Positions 51,707 to 60,967 of a stretch of 64,000 nucleotides of DNA are shown here, piece after piece. The first letter of the stretch is position 1, and each line of letters opens with the position of its first letter. Source of the stretch: Ulvibacterium sp965228935 (GTDB lineage Bacteria; Bacteroidota; Bacteroidia; Flavobacteriales; Flavobacteriaceae); NCBI RefSeq assembly GCF_965228935.1, contig NZ_OZ245846.1, positions 496,001 through 560,000 on the forward strand, read 5' to 3'. The notes beneath the pieces were generated by a model. That model had not been told where the DNA came from. It saw only the letters and a program-made list of their open reading frames with translations, and did not search any database. The translations under genes and the position numbers were made by a program.

Positions 51707-52978
51707 ATGCTACAACTACAGGCAATTCGAGATGGAAAAGAGGATGTTATCCGTGCCTTGACCAAACGAAATATCGATGCGGCTCCCTTGGTGGAAAACG
51801 TACTCCGTTTGGATGAAAAACGTCGTGCCCTTCAAACCCGGTTGGACGCGACCTTGGCCGAGAGCAATACACTTTCCAAGGAAATTGGGATGTTGTTCAA
51901 ATCCGGAAAAGCGCAGGAGGCCAATCTACTAAAGGAGAAAACGGGGCAACTAAAGGAAGATTCCAAAAAACTGGGAGAAGATCTGGGTGCTGCAGCCAAA
52001 GAACTTCAAGATGTATTGTACCAGATACCCAACGTCCCACATGAGTCCGTTCCCGCAGGAAATACGGAAGAGGACAATGAAGAGGTCTTTCAGGAGGGAG
52101 ATATTCCAACGCTACAAACCGATGCACTTCCGCACTGGGAACTCGCCAAGAAATATGATATAATCGATTTTGAATTGGGTGTTAAGATAACCGGGGCCGG
52201 ATTTCCTGTCTATAAAGGCAAGGGGGCACGGTTGCAACGTGCACTGATTTCCTATTTTCTGGACAAAAATACAGAAGCCGGCTATACCGAGATACAGGTT
52301 CCGCATCTCGTAAACGAGGCATCTGGCTTTGGTACGGGGCAATTGCCGGACAAGGAAGGCCAAATGTATCATATCGGGGCAGATGACCTCTATCTTATCC
52401 CCACTGCCGAGGTGCCCGTCACTAATTTGTTTAGGGACGGGATTTTGTCCCAAAAGGATTTTCCGCTTCAATATACCGCATACACCCCCTGTTTTAGAAG
52501 AGAGGCAGGTAGCTATGGGGCCCATGTCCGCGGCTTAAATAGACTCCATCAATTTGATAAGGTAGAAATTGTACGGGTAGAGCATCCGGCCAACTCTTAT
52601 GTGGCCTTGGACGGAATGGTGGAACATGTAAAACAGGTTCTAAGGGAATTGAGGTTGCCCTATCGCATTCTTAGGCTTTGCGGTGGCGACCTAGGTTTTA
52701 CTTCGGCTCTTACCTATGATTTTGAGGTGTTTTCTACCGCCCAAAACCGTTGGTTGGAAATCAGTTCGGTGTCCAATTTTGAAACCTATCAGGCTAATCG
52801 CCTCAAACTGCGCTACAAGGATGACAATGGAAAAAGCCAACTGGCCCACACCTTGAATGGGAGTTCCTTGGCCCTGCCACGCGTCCTGGCCGGTATTTTG
52901 GAAAACTATCAGACCCCGGAAGGTATTCAAATCCCAGAGGTTTTGATACCCTATTGCGGGTTTGAAACGATAAATTAA
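51707..52978 (+). CDS. serS: Seryl-tRNA synthetase
   Basis: 423 aa class II synthetase, normal length. The N-terminal coiled-coil arm (about 25-105) grips the tRNA. The core shows motif 2 (CFRREAGSYGAHVRGLNRLHQFDKVE) and motif 3 near the end (NGSSLALPRVLAGILENYQ). The TAE serine-binding motif occurs in LIPTAEVPVTN. The DUF6434 gene begins 6 bases downstream, so the two are likely cotranscribed. Confidence 0.97.
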   Translation: MLQLQAIRDGKEDVIRALTKRNIDAAPLVENVLRLDEKRRALQTRLDATLAESNTLSKEIGMLFKSGKAQEANLLKEKTGQLKEDSKKLGEDLGAAAKELQDVLYQIPNVPHESVPAGNTEEDNEEVFQEGDIPTLQTDALPHWELAKKYDIIDFELGVKITGAGFPVYKGKGARLQRALISYFLDKNTEAGYTEIQVPHLVNEASGFGTGQLPDKEGQMYHIGADDLYLIPTAEVPVTNLFRDGILSQKDFPLQYTAYTPCFRREAGSYGAHVRGLNRLHQFDKVEIVRVEHPANSYVALDGMVEHVKQVLRELRLPYRILRLCGGDLGFTSALTYDFEVFSTAQNRWLEISSVSNFETYQANRLKLRYKDDNGKSQLAHTLNGSSLALPRVLAGILENYQTPEGIQIPEVLIPYCGFETIN

Positions 52979-52984
52979 ACGTGA

Positions 52985-53581
52985 ATGCCCAGACCTGATT
53001 TTTCGGAAATAACCTCTGGACAGGAATTTAATAAGTGGTATTGGCTCAAAGAAGAGTTGGTGGAAATCTGCAAACAGGCCCAGATACCCTATGCCGGAAG
53101 AAAATTTGAACTACGGGACCGTATCGTTTTCATGTTGGATCATCCGGGCCAACCGTTGCCCACTGTCCAAAAGAAAAAACCGAAGTCCAGTTTCAATTGG
53201 GCCAAAGCACAACTAAGTCCTGGAACAAAGCTGACCGACAATGTTTCCTTCGGACCTAATTTCAGAAATTTTATGAAGTCCCAAATCGGCCCCAAATTTT
53301 CCTGTCATAGCGATTTCATGGATTGGGTAAAATCCAACCCCAGAAAAACATTGGAAGAGGCCACACTCATGTGGCACGAGCTTGAGGATAGAAAAAAGAA
53401 TCCCAATTTTAAACGGGTTATTGCCAAAAACAACATGTTGGCCCAATATGTGCGTGATTTCCTCAAGGACAACAAAAAAAAGACCCTAAAGGACGCACTT
53501 TACTTTTGGAACCTTAAAAAACAACGACCTACCGAGACCGGATACATCGTTTATGAAAAAACGGACGCGAAACTTTCCTAG
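52985..53581 (+). CDS. SAP/DUF6434 domain protein
   Basis: 198 aa basic cytoplasmic protein. The first 60 residues look like a SAP-type helix-extended-helix (KWYWLKEELVEICKQAQIPY...RKFELRDRIVFML), followed by a DUF6434-type segment (NWAKAQLSPGTKLTDNVSFGPNFRNFM) and a helical part rich in Lys/Trp (about 115-190). SAP motifs usually bind nucleic acids. Function not known. It lies 6 bases after serS. Confidence 0.75.
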   Translation: MPRPDFSEITSGQEFNKWYWLKEELVEICKQAQIPYAGRKFELRDRIVFMLDHPGQPLPTVQKKKPKSSFNWAKAQLSPGTKLTDNVSFGPNFRNFMKSQIGPKFSCHSDFMDWVKSNPRKTLEEATLMWHELEDRKKNPNFKRVIAKNNMLAQYVRDFLKDNKKKTLKDALYFWNLKKQRPTETGYIVYEKTDAKLS

Positions 53582-53634
53582 TGCCGTTCGTCCATATTAT
53601 GTTTTCCTTGACAGTTTATTATCCCCGACTGGTG

Positions 53635-53642
53635 TAAATTTG
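53635..53642 (+). promoter_or_regulatory. Possible -7 box of the TPR gene
   Basis: TAAATTTG matches TANNTTTG, 13 bases before the start. No TTG at the expected distance. Confidence 0.4.
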
Positions 53643-53655
53643 TTAAATTTCCATT

Positions 53656-55440
53656 ATGAGGGTTGTATACTTCCTTTTTATATGTTGCATTTCCATGACC
53701 GCCAAGGCCCAGGACGACTTTTTGGCCAAACAGTATTTTAATGATGGGGATTTTGAAAAGGCGGTAATCTTTTATGAAAAACTCGTGGAAAGACATCCAC
53801 GTCGTACAGACTATTCGGAGGGCCTAATCGCTTGCTATCAACAATTGGAACGTTACACTGATGTGGAAACCTTTCTTTCCCCCCAAATTCAAGCAGGGAA
53901 TGCCTATCCCACCCTATATATTGAGCTTGGCTATAACTACACTATTCAGGACCGTAATGAAGAAGCTGTAAAGTATTATGAGGAGGCCCTTAAAAAAATT
54001 GAGGAGAACCCGAACTTTGGGTACGGTATCGGTTTCCGTTTCCAAAAATACGCTTTGTTGGATTATGCCCTAAAAGCGTATACCAAGGCGATGGAGCTCA
54101 ACCCAAAATTGGATTACAACTATCAAATGGCCCGAATCTACGGTGAGCAGGGCAATATTGAAAAGATGTATGTCTCCTACTTGAAACTCATTAGCGAAGG
54201 CAAGACTTCAAAGTCCAACGTTCTCCGTAGCATCGATGATTTCATAACATCGGATGCCGAGAACGAAAACAACATCAAACTCAAAAAAATCCTATTACAG
54301 AATGCACAAAAAAATCCGGATCTGCTCTGGAACGATTTGCTGAGCTGGCTTTTTGTCCAACAAAAACAATATGGAAGTGCATTTCGACAAGAAAAGGCAA
54401 TTTACAGGAGAATGGAGGGAGGTTCCCTGCAGCGGCTTGAAAATTTGGGCAACATGGCCCTAAAGGATGGCGAGCCGGAAACGGCAAAGGAAATCTTTGA
54501 ATATATCGTGGCAAACGCCAACGACGAAGTAACAGGGCTAAATGCCAAATTAAACTTGATCGATATTCAATTAATAGATGCCAATAAAAAGACCTTGGGG
54601 CAGGTACAAAAGCAATATGATGAGCTAGTAGCCCTACACGGTTATAAAGGCCAGACCTTGCGATTGCAAGTTGCCTATGCCAACTTTTTGACCTTTGAAA
54701 AGGACACTCCGGAACCCGCAGTTACCATTCTCAAAAACAGCTTGGAACTACCTTTAAATTCAAGGGGGAAAGCGTATATAAAATTGGCCCTGGGCGACAT
54801 TTTGGTCTATCATAAAAAATTTAACGAGGCACTGATCTATTTTACCCAGGTACAAAAAAGCCTTAAGAACGACGTATTGGGTCAAGATGCCCGCTACAAG
54901 GTAGCGCAGACCAGCTTTTACAAGGGTGATTTTGACTGGGCACTGACCCAATTAAAAGTATTGCGCGGATCCACTTCTCAACTTATTGCCAATGATGCCA
55001 TGCAATTGAGCCTCCTGATATCGGACAATAGTTTGGAAGATTCCACCCAGACCGCTTTGAAGAAATATGCTCGGGCGGACTTGTTGGGCTACCAAAATAA
55101 GACCAAAGAGGCCATTGCGGAACTTAACGGAATTCTTGAACTTCATAAAGGTGAAAAAATAGAAGATGAGGCCCTGTTGAAACAGGCCCAACTTTTAGAG
55201 ACCCTTGAAGATTATGAGGCCGCGGAGTTCAACTACCGAAAAATTACGGAATTCTATGAAAACGATATCCTTGCGGACGATGCCCATTTTGCCTTGGGTG
55301 AACTTTATAGAAATCATTTGGGCCAACCGGAAAAGGCAAAAGTACATTACGAAAAAATAATCTATAACTATCAGGACAGTTATTACTTCCCCCAGGCAAG
55401 AAAACATTTTAGAAGGCTTCGGGGAGATTCCATTAACTAA
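53656..55440 (+). CDS. Secreted tetratricopeptide repeat protein
   Basis: 594 aa with a signal peptide (MRVVYFLFICCISMTAKAQ). TPR units run along most of the length, for example YFNDGDFEKAVIFYEKLVERHP, LGYNYTIQDRNEEAVKYYEEAL, and at the C-terminus LLETLEDYEAAEFNYRKITEFY and ELYRNHLGQPEKAKVHYEKI. Such proteins scaffold envelope complexes; members of this kind occur in many Bacteroidota with no assigned role. It precedes DUF4286 and rsmA genes on the same strand. Confidence 0.87.
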   Translation: MRVVYFLFICCISMTAKAQDDFLAKQYFNDGDFEKAVIFYEKLVERHPRRTDYSEGLIACYQQLERYTDVETFLSPQIQAGNAYPTLYIELGYNYTIQDRNEEAVKYYEEALKKIEENPNFGYGIGFRFQKYALLDYALKAYTKAMELNPKLDYNYQMARIYGEQGNIEKMYVSYLKLISEGKTSKSNVLRSIDDFITSDAENENNIKLKKILLQNAQKNPDLLWNDLLSWLFVQQKQYGSAFRQEKAIYRRMEGGSLQRLENLGNMALKDGEPETAKEIFEYIVANANDEVTGLNAKLNLIDIQLIDANKKTLGQVQKQYDELVALHGYKGQTLRLQVAYANFLTFEKDTPEPAVTILKNSLELPLNSRGKAYIKLALGDILVYHKKFNEALIYFTQVQKSLKNDVLGQDARYKVAQTSFYKGDFDWALTQLKVLRGSTSQLIANDAMQLSLLISDNSLEDSTQTALKKYARADLLGYQNKTKEAIAELNGILELHKGEKIEDEALLKQAQLLETLEDYEAAEFNYRKITEFYENDILADDAHFALGELYRNHLGQPEKAKVHYEKIIYNYQDSYYFPQARKHFRRLRGDSIN

Positions 55441-55505
55441 GGTTCAATACAGGTGTCAAGTAAAAACGCAATACGAAAATGAACTTGGTGCTCTAGTTTT
55501 TAGTC

Positions 55506-55817
55506 ATGTATATATACAACGTAACCACAAATATAGATAAGGCCGTTCATGAGGAATGGCTCCAATGGATGAAGGAAATACATATCCCGGATGTGTTGGC
55601 CACGGGAAAGTTTTTGAATGCCAAAATGAGCAAAGTCCTGGTGGAAGAGGAAATGGGAGGCACCACTTATTCCGTACAATTTACGACCGTAAACAGAGAG
55701 ATTTTGGAAAAATACTATGCCGAGGATGCCCCGCGATTAAGGGAAGATGCCCAAAAACGCTTCCCGAATAAATTTGTCTCCTTTAGAACCGAATTGGAAA
55801 TCATTAGCGAACATTGA
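55506..55817 (+). CDS. DUF4286 family protein
   Basis: 103 aa soluble protein recognised as DUF4286: MYIYNVTTNIDKAVHEEWLQWMKEIHIPDVLATG, then a conserved YSVQFTTVNREILEKYY block. No catalytic motif is evident; the dimeric alpha-beta barrel-like layout is a guess. It commonly sits near rsmA in Flavobacteriia, and here it is two genes upstream of it. Confidence 0.85.
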   Translation: MYIYNVTTNIDKAVHEEWLQWMKEIHIPDVLATGKFLNAKMSKVLVEEEMGGTTYSVQFTTVNREILEKYYAEDAPRLREDAQKRFPNKFVSFRTELEIISEH

Positions 55818-55828
55818 ACGGATAGGAC

Positions 55829-56146
55829 ATGCAACCTACGGAATACCTATTTACCTACGGTACCCTTCAGGACGATGAAATTCAACTCAATCTCTTTAAA
55901 CGAAAGTTAAAAGGGGATAAGGAAACTTTGGAGGGGTTCTTACTTTTCCAAAACAAGGTATATGGCCGTTATCCCACTGTCCACAAAACCAACGATAGTA
56001 TGGACATGGTTGAGGGCATGGTTTATAAGATTACCTCTTTAGAATTAAAAAAAGTAGATGTTTATGAAGGGGATGGGTATGAACGACATAAAGTGGTTCT
56101 TGCTTCAGGAAAAACAGCCTGGGCCTATATGGAACGTCTAGATTAA
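55829..56146 (+). CDS. Gamma-glutamylcyclotransferase-like protein (AIG2/GGACT family)
   Basis: 105 aa single domain. The YGTL motif (residues 10-13, LFTYGTLQDDE) binds substrate, and the Glu in VYEGDGYERHKV is the expected general base; the middle holds GRYPTV and VEGMVYKIT. Family members release 5-oxoproline from gamma-glutamyl peptides or amines. It lies between DUF4286 (12 bases) and rsmA (18 bases) in a likely operon. Confidence 0.85.
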   Translation: MQPTEYLFTYGTLQDDEIQLNLFKRKLKGDKETLEGFLLFQNKVYGRYPTVHKTNDSMDMVEGMVYKITSLELKKVDVYEGDGYERHKVVLASGKTAWAYMERLD

Positions 56147-56164
56147 TTCAATTGTATCCCCAAT

Positions 56165-57034
56165 ATGGGCAAAAAAGGAAAGAGAAGACAATTTGATCGT
56201 GGACCATTACGTCCAAACAGTCCTGTTAAGGCCAAAAAGTATTTGGGGCAGCACTTCCTCAAGGACGAAAACATTGCCAAAAAAATAGCGGATACCTTGT
56301 CCTTAGATGGATACCGTAAGGTACTGGAAATCGGCCCGGGTACCGGAATACTGACCAAATACCTTCTTTTACGGGATTTGGAATTGGTGGCGATGGACTT
56401 GGATCAAGAATCCATAGTATTCCTAAACCATAGTTTTCCTGTGGAAAATCCCCATGTAATTAAGAATGATGCTTCCTTTAAGATAGTGGAAGCCGATTTT
56501 CTTTCCTATGACTTAGGTCGGTTATTTGGCAAAGAACCATTTGCCATTACGGGAAACTTTCCCTATAACATCTCCACACAAATTGTGTTTCGGTTATTGG
56601 ACATGCGCAAACAAGTACCTGAATTTTCGGGTATGTTCCAAAAAGAGGTGGCCCAGCGCATATGCGAACAAAAAGGAAACAAAACCTATGGCATTTTGTC
56701 GGTGTTGGTACAGGCATTCTACGACGCAACGTATTTGTTTACCGTTCCTCCACAGGTATTTGATCCGCCTCCCAAGGTTCAATCCGGCGTACTTCGTTTG
56801 ATCCGGAAGAAAAACTTCCAATTGGAATGTGACGAAAAACTGTTCTTCAAGGTGGTAAAAGCCGCTTTTAACCAAAGGCGAAAGACCTTGCGTAACAGTC
56901 TAAAAACATTTTCACTTTCAGATATGCTTAAGTCTTCCGTTATATTCAATCTTCGGCCGGAGCAATTAAGTGTGGAAGACTTTATACAACTTACCCAAAG
57001 AATCGAAACCGATTTGGCACAAGGCAAAAACTAG
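56165..57034 (+). CDS. rsmA: 16S rRNA (adenine(1518)-N6/adenine(1519)-N6)-dimethyltransferase
   Basis: 289 aa, dimethylates two adenines in the 3' hairpin of 16S rRNA. Motifs: KKYLGQHFLKDENIAKKIAD, EIGPGTGILT (SAM), NFPYNISTQIV (catalytic NFPY) and a C-terminal RRKTLRNSLK. About 20 basic residues (MGKKGKRRQFDRGPLRPNSP) precede the usual start; no closer Met exists, so the extension is kept. Sometimes called ksgA. Confidence 0.95.
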   Translation: MGKKGKRRQFDRGPLRPNSPVKAKKYLGQHFLKDENIAKKIADTLSLDGYRKVLEIGPGTGILTKYLLLRDLELVAMDLDQESIVFLNHSFPVENPHVIKNDASFKIVEADFLSYDLGRLFGKEPFAITGNFPYNISTQIVFRLLDMRKQVPEFSGMFQKEVAQRICEQKGNKTYGILSVLVQAFYDATYLFTVPPQVFDPPPKVQSGVLRLIRKKNFQLECDEKLFFKVVKAAFNQRRKTLRNSLKTFSLSDMLKSSVIFNLRPEQLSVEDFIQLTQRIETDLAQGKN

Positions 57035-57158
57035 ATATCGAGTACTTTACACGAATCGGAAAACTTTAAAAACTTTCAAGTCCACGAACAGGGAACATCC
57101 CTTTGACAAAGCGACCAACAGAATATTGAAACTACTATACCCCTAACACATTTTTCTT

Positions 57159-57166
57159 TAGCTTTG
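57159..57166 (+). promoter_or_regulatory. Probable -7 box of mgtE
   Basis: TAGCTTTG matches TANNTTTG, 34 bases before the mgtE start. No clear TTG box upstream. No riboswitch-like structure was evident in the 166-base gap by eye. Confidence 0.45.
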
Positions 57167-57200
57167 CGCAGATTGCCCAGAAGAGGTATAACACAAGAGG

Positions 57201-58553
57201 ATGACACCGTTTAAGCTTACAGAGGAGCTCTTGGCCAAAATAGAGCAACTGATCGAGGACCAGAAGGGAACCGAACTGGTTTCCTTAATGGCCGAGGTGC
57301 ATTATGCGGATGTGGCCGAGATCATCAATGAGCTCAATGAGGATGAGGCCACCTACCTTATTAAATTGCTCGATAGCGATAAGACCTCCGATGTACTTAC
57401 CGAACTGGACGAAGATGTAAGGGAAGCTATTTTAGGTAACCTGTCCGTTAAGGAAATCGCCGGGGAAATCGAGGAATTGGATACCGATGATGCCGCAGAT
57501 ATTGTGGCAGAACTACCTGATGAGATTGTTCAAAAGGTCATTTCCGAAATCGAGGACAAGGAGCATGCCAAGGACATTGTAGAACTTCTTCGCTATGACG
57601 AGAATTCCGCAGGTGGACTTATGGCCAAGGAACTTGTTAAGGTCAACGAGAATTGGAACGTTCTTACTTGCGTTAAGGAAATGAGGGCCCAGGCGGAAAA
57701 CGTTACACGCGTCCACTCTATCTATGTGGTGGATAATGAAGGTGTTTTAAAGGGTAGGCTATCCCTAAAGGATTTATTGACCACTTCCACCACTGCGCCG
57801 ATAAAGGAAGTATATATTCCAAAAGTAGATCGGGTAGACGTGAATGAAAAGCCGGAGGAGGTGGCAAAAATTATGCAAAAGTACGACCTGGAGGCCATTC
57901 CCGTAGTGGACGAAATTGGGAGATTGGTAGGACGGATTACGATTGACGATATCGTGGACGTTATCCGGGAAGAAGCTGATCGGGATTACCAAATGGCAGC
58001 GGGTATTTCCCAAGGTGTCGAGGCCGATGATAGTATTTGGGAACTGACCCGAGCACGATTACCGTGGCTGTTTTTAGGTCTTCTTGGCGGGGTAGGTGCC
58101 GCGGCCATTATGGGAGGCTTTGAAGAAATGATCGCCCAACATGCCATCCTATTCTTTTTTACACCATTGATAGCGGCAATGGCAGGGAATGTGGGGGTAC
58201 AATCCAGTGCCATTATCGTACAGGGATTGGCCAATGATGACCTTAAAGGCAGCATAAGCAATCGTTTGATCAAAGAAATGCTTTTGGCCACATTGAACGG
58301 TTTGATCTTGGCGGTTATTTTGCTACTGTTCACTTGGTGGTGGAACGGCAGTTTTAATACGGCCCTGGCCATTTCGTTGTCCTTGGTAGCCGTAATTATC
58401 GTGGCGGGCATCATAGGAACTTTTATTCCGCTGTTCTTGGATAAAAGGGGTATAGATCCGGCGATTGCCACAGGACCATTTATTACGACCAGCAATGATA
58501 TTTTTGGTATCCTAATCTATTTTTGGATAGCCAAATTGGTGTTAGGGATATAG
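57201..58553 (+). CDS. mgtE: Magnesium transporter MgtE
   Basis: 450 aa. The N-terminal superhelical domain (about 1-130, with acidic DTDDAADIVAELPD) and the two CBS domains (about 134-255) sense cytoplasmic Mg, and the C-terminal five-helix membrane domain (about 280-450) forms the channel, with AAMAGNVGVQSSAIIVQGLA lining the pore. Length and order match the family. Monocistronic or followed by the cupin gene 61 bases later. Confidence 0.95.
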   Translation: MTPFKLTEELLAKIEQLIEDQKGTELVSLMAEVHYADVAEIINELNEDEATYLIKLLDSDKTSDVLTELDEDVREAILGNLSVKEIAGEIEELDTDDAADIVAELPDEIVQKVISEIEDKEHAKDIVELLRYDENSAGGLMAKELVKVNENWNVLTCVKEMRAQAENVTRVHSIYVVDNEGVLKGRLSLKDLLTTSTTAPIKEVYIPKVDRVDVNEKPEEVAKIMQKYDLEAIPVVDEIGRLVGRITIDDIVDVIREEADRDYQMAAGISQGVEADDSIWELTRARLPWLFLGLLGGVGAAAIMGGFEEMIAQHAILFFFTPLIAAMAGNVGVQSSAIIVQGLANDDLKGSISNRLIKEMLLATLNGLILAVILLLFTWWWNGSFNTALAISLSLVAVIIVAGIIGTFIPLFLDKRGIDPAIATGPFITTSNDIFGILIYFWIAKLVLGI

Positions 58554-58614
58554 CAAGGAACAGAAGTACCCCCAGCCTATAATAGGTATAAGTATAAAAA
58601 ATCCATAGTACGTT

Positions 58615-58980
58615 ATGAAACCCATCAATCTAAAGGAAAAACACGACCTGTTCCATGCACATTGGCATCCGCACCAAATTGCCATTGTGGATGATATGCA
58701 GGTCATCCTTGCCAAGATTCAAGGTGAATTTGTTTGGCATGCCCATGAGGAGGAGGACGAACTCTTTCAGGTTTTAAAGGGTACGTTATATATGCAATTT
58801 AGAGATAGGACGGAAGTGGTCCAAGAAGGTGAGATTATAGTGGTACCCAAAGGCGTGGAGCATAATCCCATGACCAAAAATGGGGAAGTGGTACATTTGC
58901 TGCTTTTTGAAAAGTTATCCACGGCACATACTGGAAATGTACAGGATGAATTGACAAAGACCCACTACCCAAAAATTTGA
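58615..58980 (+). CDS. Cupin domain protein
   Basis: 121 aa small single-cupin protein. Motif 1 is visible as VWHAHEEEDELFQVLKGTLYMQF (metal-type His, His, Glu), motif 2 as GEIIVVPKGVEHNPMTK. Probably a metal-binding enzyme or sensor; substrate unknown. It ends 8 bases before the dehydrogenase start at 58989. Confidence 0.88.
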   Translation: MKPINLKEKHDLFHAHWHPHQIAIVDDMQVILAKIQGEFVWHAHEEEDELFQVLKGTLYMQFRDRTEVVQEGEIIVVPKGVEHNPMTKNGEVVHLLLFEKLSTAHTGNVQDELTKTHYPKI

Positions 58981-58988
58981 TTTGTACT

Positions 58989-59930
58989 ATGAAGGTACTC
59001 CATTTAGATACCAACCACCCATTGCTCATAGAACAGTTTGAAGCCTTGGGATTTCAAAACCATGAGGATTACACATCTTCAAAAGAGCAGGTGGAGCTAC
59101 ATATCCATGAATATGATGGCATTGTATTGCGAAGCAGGTTTCGTATCGATGCCCATTTTCTGGAAAAGGCCAAAAACCTAAAGTTTATTGGTAGGGTCGG
59201 AGCAGGTCTCGAAAATATTGATATCAAGTATGCCAGAACCAAAGGCGTGTTTTTGGCCTCGGCCCCGGAGGGCAATCGCAATGCGGTAGGCGAACATACC
59301 CTGGGAATGCTCCTCTCCCTCTTTAATAAACTGAACAAGGCCGATAAGGAAGTTAGGAACGGCAGATGGGACAGGGAAGGCAACAGAGGTGTGGAACTGG
59401 AAGGAAAGACTGTAGGTATCATCGGTTATGGAAATATGGGAAAGGCCTTTGCGAAAAAGCTCCGCGGTTTTGATGTGGATGAGGTTATCTGTTACGACAT
59501 TGTCGGAGGTGTCGGTGATGAAAATGCCCGACAGGTGGGAATCATGGAATTCCGACAAAAAACGGATGTGGTAAGTCTTCATGTACCCCAGACCGAGCTC
59601 ACCACGGGTATGGTGAATACCAAATTTATTAATGCCTTCCATAATCCATTTTGGCTCTTGAACACGGCACGCGGAAAATGTGTAATCACTCAAGATTTGG
59701 TAACGGCCTTAAAGTCGGGTAAAATCCTGGGAGCGGGACTAGATGTGCTGGAGTATGAAAAAACTTCTTTTGAAGATATGTTTACGGGCGATCAACTTCC
59801 GGAGGCTTTTCAATATCTGATTAAATCCGAAAACGTAATCCTATCTCCCCATGTTGCAGGCTGGACAGTGGAGAGCAAAGAAAAACTGGCCCAGACCATA
59901 GTGGATAAAATAAAGGAAAGATTTTGCTAA
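58989..59930 (+). CDS. D-isomer-specific 2-hydroxyacid dehydrogenase
   Basis: 313 aa from the ATG at 58989 (MKVLHLDTNHPLLIEQF); an upstream TTG would add 4 residues. NAD-binding motif VGIIGYGNMGKAFAKKL (near 144) and the catalytic set Arg (NTARGK), Glu (DVLEYEKT) and His (ILSPHVAGW) are present. It resembles phosphoglycerate dehydrogenases (SerA) but without a C-terminal ACT domain, so the physiological substrate is uncertain. It follows a cupin gene and precedes a regulator gene by 9 bases. Confidence 0.9.
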   Translation: MKVLHLDTNHPLLIEQFEALGFQNHEDYTSSKEQVELHIHEYDGIVLRSRFRIDAHFLEKAKNLKFIGRVGAGLENIDIKYARTKGVFLASAPEGNRNAVGEHTLGMLLSLFNKLNKADKEVRNGRWDREGNRGVELEGKTVGIIGYGNMGKAFAKKLRGFDVDEVICYDIVGGVGDENARQVGIMEFRQKTDVVSLHVPQTELTTGMVNTKFINAFHNPFWLLNTARGKCVITQDLVTALKSGKILGAGLDVLEYEKTSFEDMFTGDQLPEAFQYLIKSENVILSPHVAGWTVESKEKLAQTIVDKIKERFC

Positions 59931-59939
59931 ATTTAGTAC

Positions 59940-60356
59940 GTGAAGCGTACGATTTTCATCTTTTCGGCCTTGATCGTAGCACTACTTGGTCTATTTCAAC
60001 TAAGCAAGTATTCCTATCTTTCCGGAAGCACGTCCATTGAAATAATCATAGCCCTTATTGCCGTTGTATTCTTTGCCGTAGGGGCGTTCTTCAATAAAAG
60101 GAACCCTACTGAACAAAGCGGCTCATCCAAAGAAGTGGATTTAACCAAGATAGCAAAGCTTGGACTGAGCAAAAGGGAGTATGAGGTACTCCTGGAAGTA
60201 TCTAAAGGCTTATCCAATAAAGAAATTGCGGATAAGCTTTTTGTTTCGGAAAGTACGATCAAGACCCATGTCTCCAATGTGCTGTTAAAGCTAAATGCCA
60301 AACGTAGGACACAGGCCATACAAAAGGCGAAGGAGCTTCAGATTATTCATATTTAG
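59940..60356 (+). CDS. Membrane-anchored LuxR-type HTH regulator
   Basis: 138 aa, GTG start. Two membrane segments (about 5-20 and 34-51) precede a C-terminal LuxR HTH: LSKREYEVLLEVSKGLSNKEIADKLFVSESTIKTHVSNVLLKL. No receiver or autoinducer domain is present, so a regulator tethered to the membrane is implied. It is 9 bases after the dehydrogenase gene. The DUF4199 gene downstream is a possible partner. Confidence 0.85.
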   Translation: MKRTIFIFSALIVALLGLFQLSKYSYLSGSTSIEIIIALIAVVFFAVGAFFNKRNPTEQSGSSKEVDLTKIAKLGLSKREYEVLLEVSKGLSNKEIADKLFVSESTIKTHVSNVLLKLNAKRRTQAIQKAKELQIIHI

Positions 60357-60452
60357 CGTCTTATATAGCAAAATAGAATGATTTTGGTACTTTAGTATGA
60401 CGCTCCATTTTCTCTTTAAGACTACTTTGGCCAAACTATAAACTCCCTGAAC

Positions 60453-60962
60453 ATGAAAAAATCGGTTTTACGGTATGGGCTCTTTGGAAGTATTACCATA
60501 TGTGTCCTATTTCTATTTAGTTGGTTCGCGTTTAAAGAGGCGGATATGTCCACCCAGGAAATCTTGGGGTATGCCTCCATGATCATTTCCCTGTCCTTTG
60601 TCTATTTTGGTATTAAGCATTTTAGGGATCAAGAAAACCAAGGTACGGTTACCTTTAAAAAAGGGCTTATCATTGGTATTTTGATCAGTCTGATTACGGC
60701 CCTTGCTTTTGGTATTTTGGATGTCATTTATGTAAAATTTATAAACCCCGATTTCCTTACGGAATATTATGAGGTTGTGCTAAATGAAATGAAGGAAACA
60801 CTTCCGCCAGAAGAATTCAAGTTGGAGCAAGCCAAGATGGAGGCAGAAAAACAACTTTTTGCCAATCCCATGATGAATTTTTTGATTATGTTCCTCACGG
60901 TTTTTATTATCGGTTTTATCATTTCATTGATTTCTTCCTTGATCCTTCAACGAAAAAGTTAA
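60453..60962 (+). CDS. DUF4199 membrane protein
   Basis: 169 aa with four predicted membrane helices: near residues 6-26, 36-54, 70-92 and 142-162. The layout, with a charged segment between helices 3 and 4 (ETLPPEEFKLEQAKMEAEKQL), fits DUF4199, a Bacteroidota family of unknown function. It often adjoins LuxR-type regulators of the kind found just upstream; that link is from memory, not a search. Confidence 0.82.
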   Translation: MKKSVLRYGLFGSITICVLFLFSWFAFKEADMSTQEILGYASMIISLSFVYFGIKHFRDQENQGTVTFKKGLIIGILISLITALAFGILDVIYVKFINPDFLTEYYEVVLNEMKETLPPEEFKLEQAKMEAEKQLFANPMMNFLIMFLTVFIIGFIISLISSLILQRKS

Positions 60963-60967
60963 ACTGC

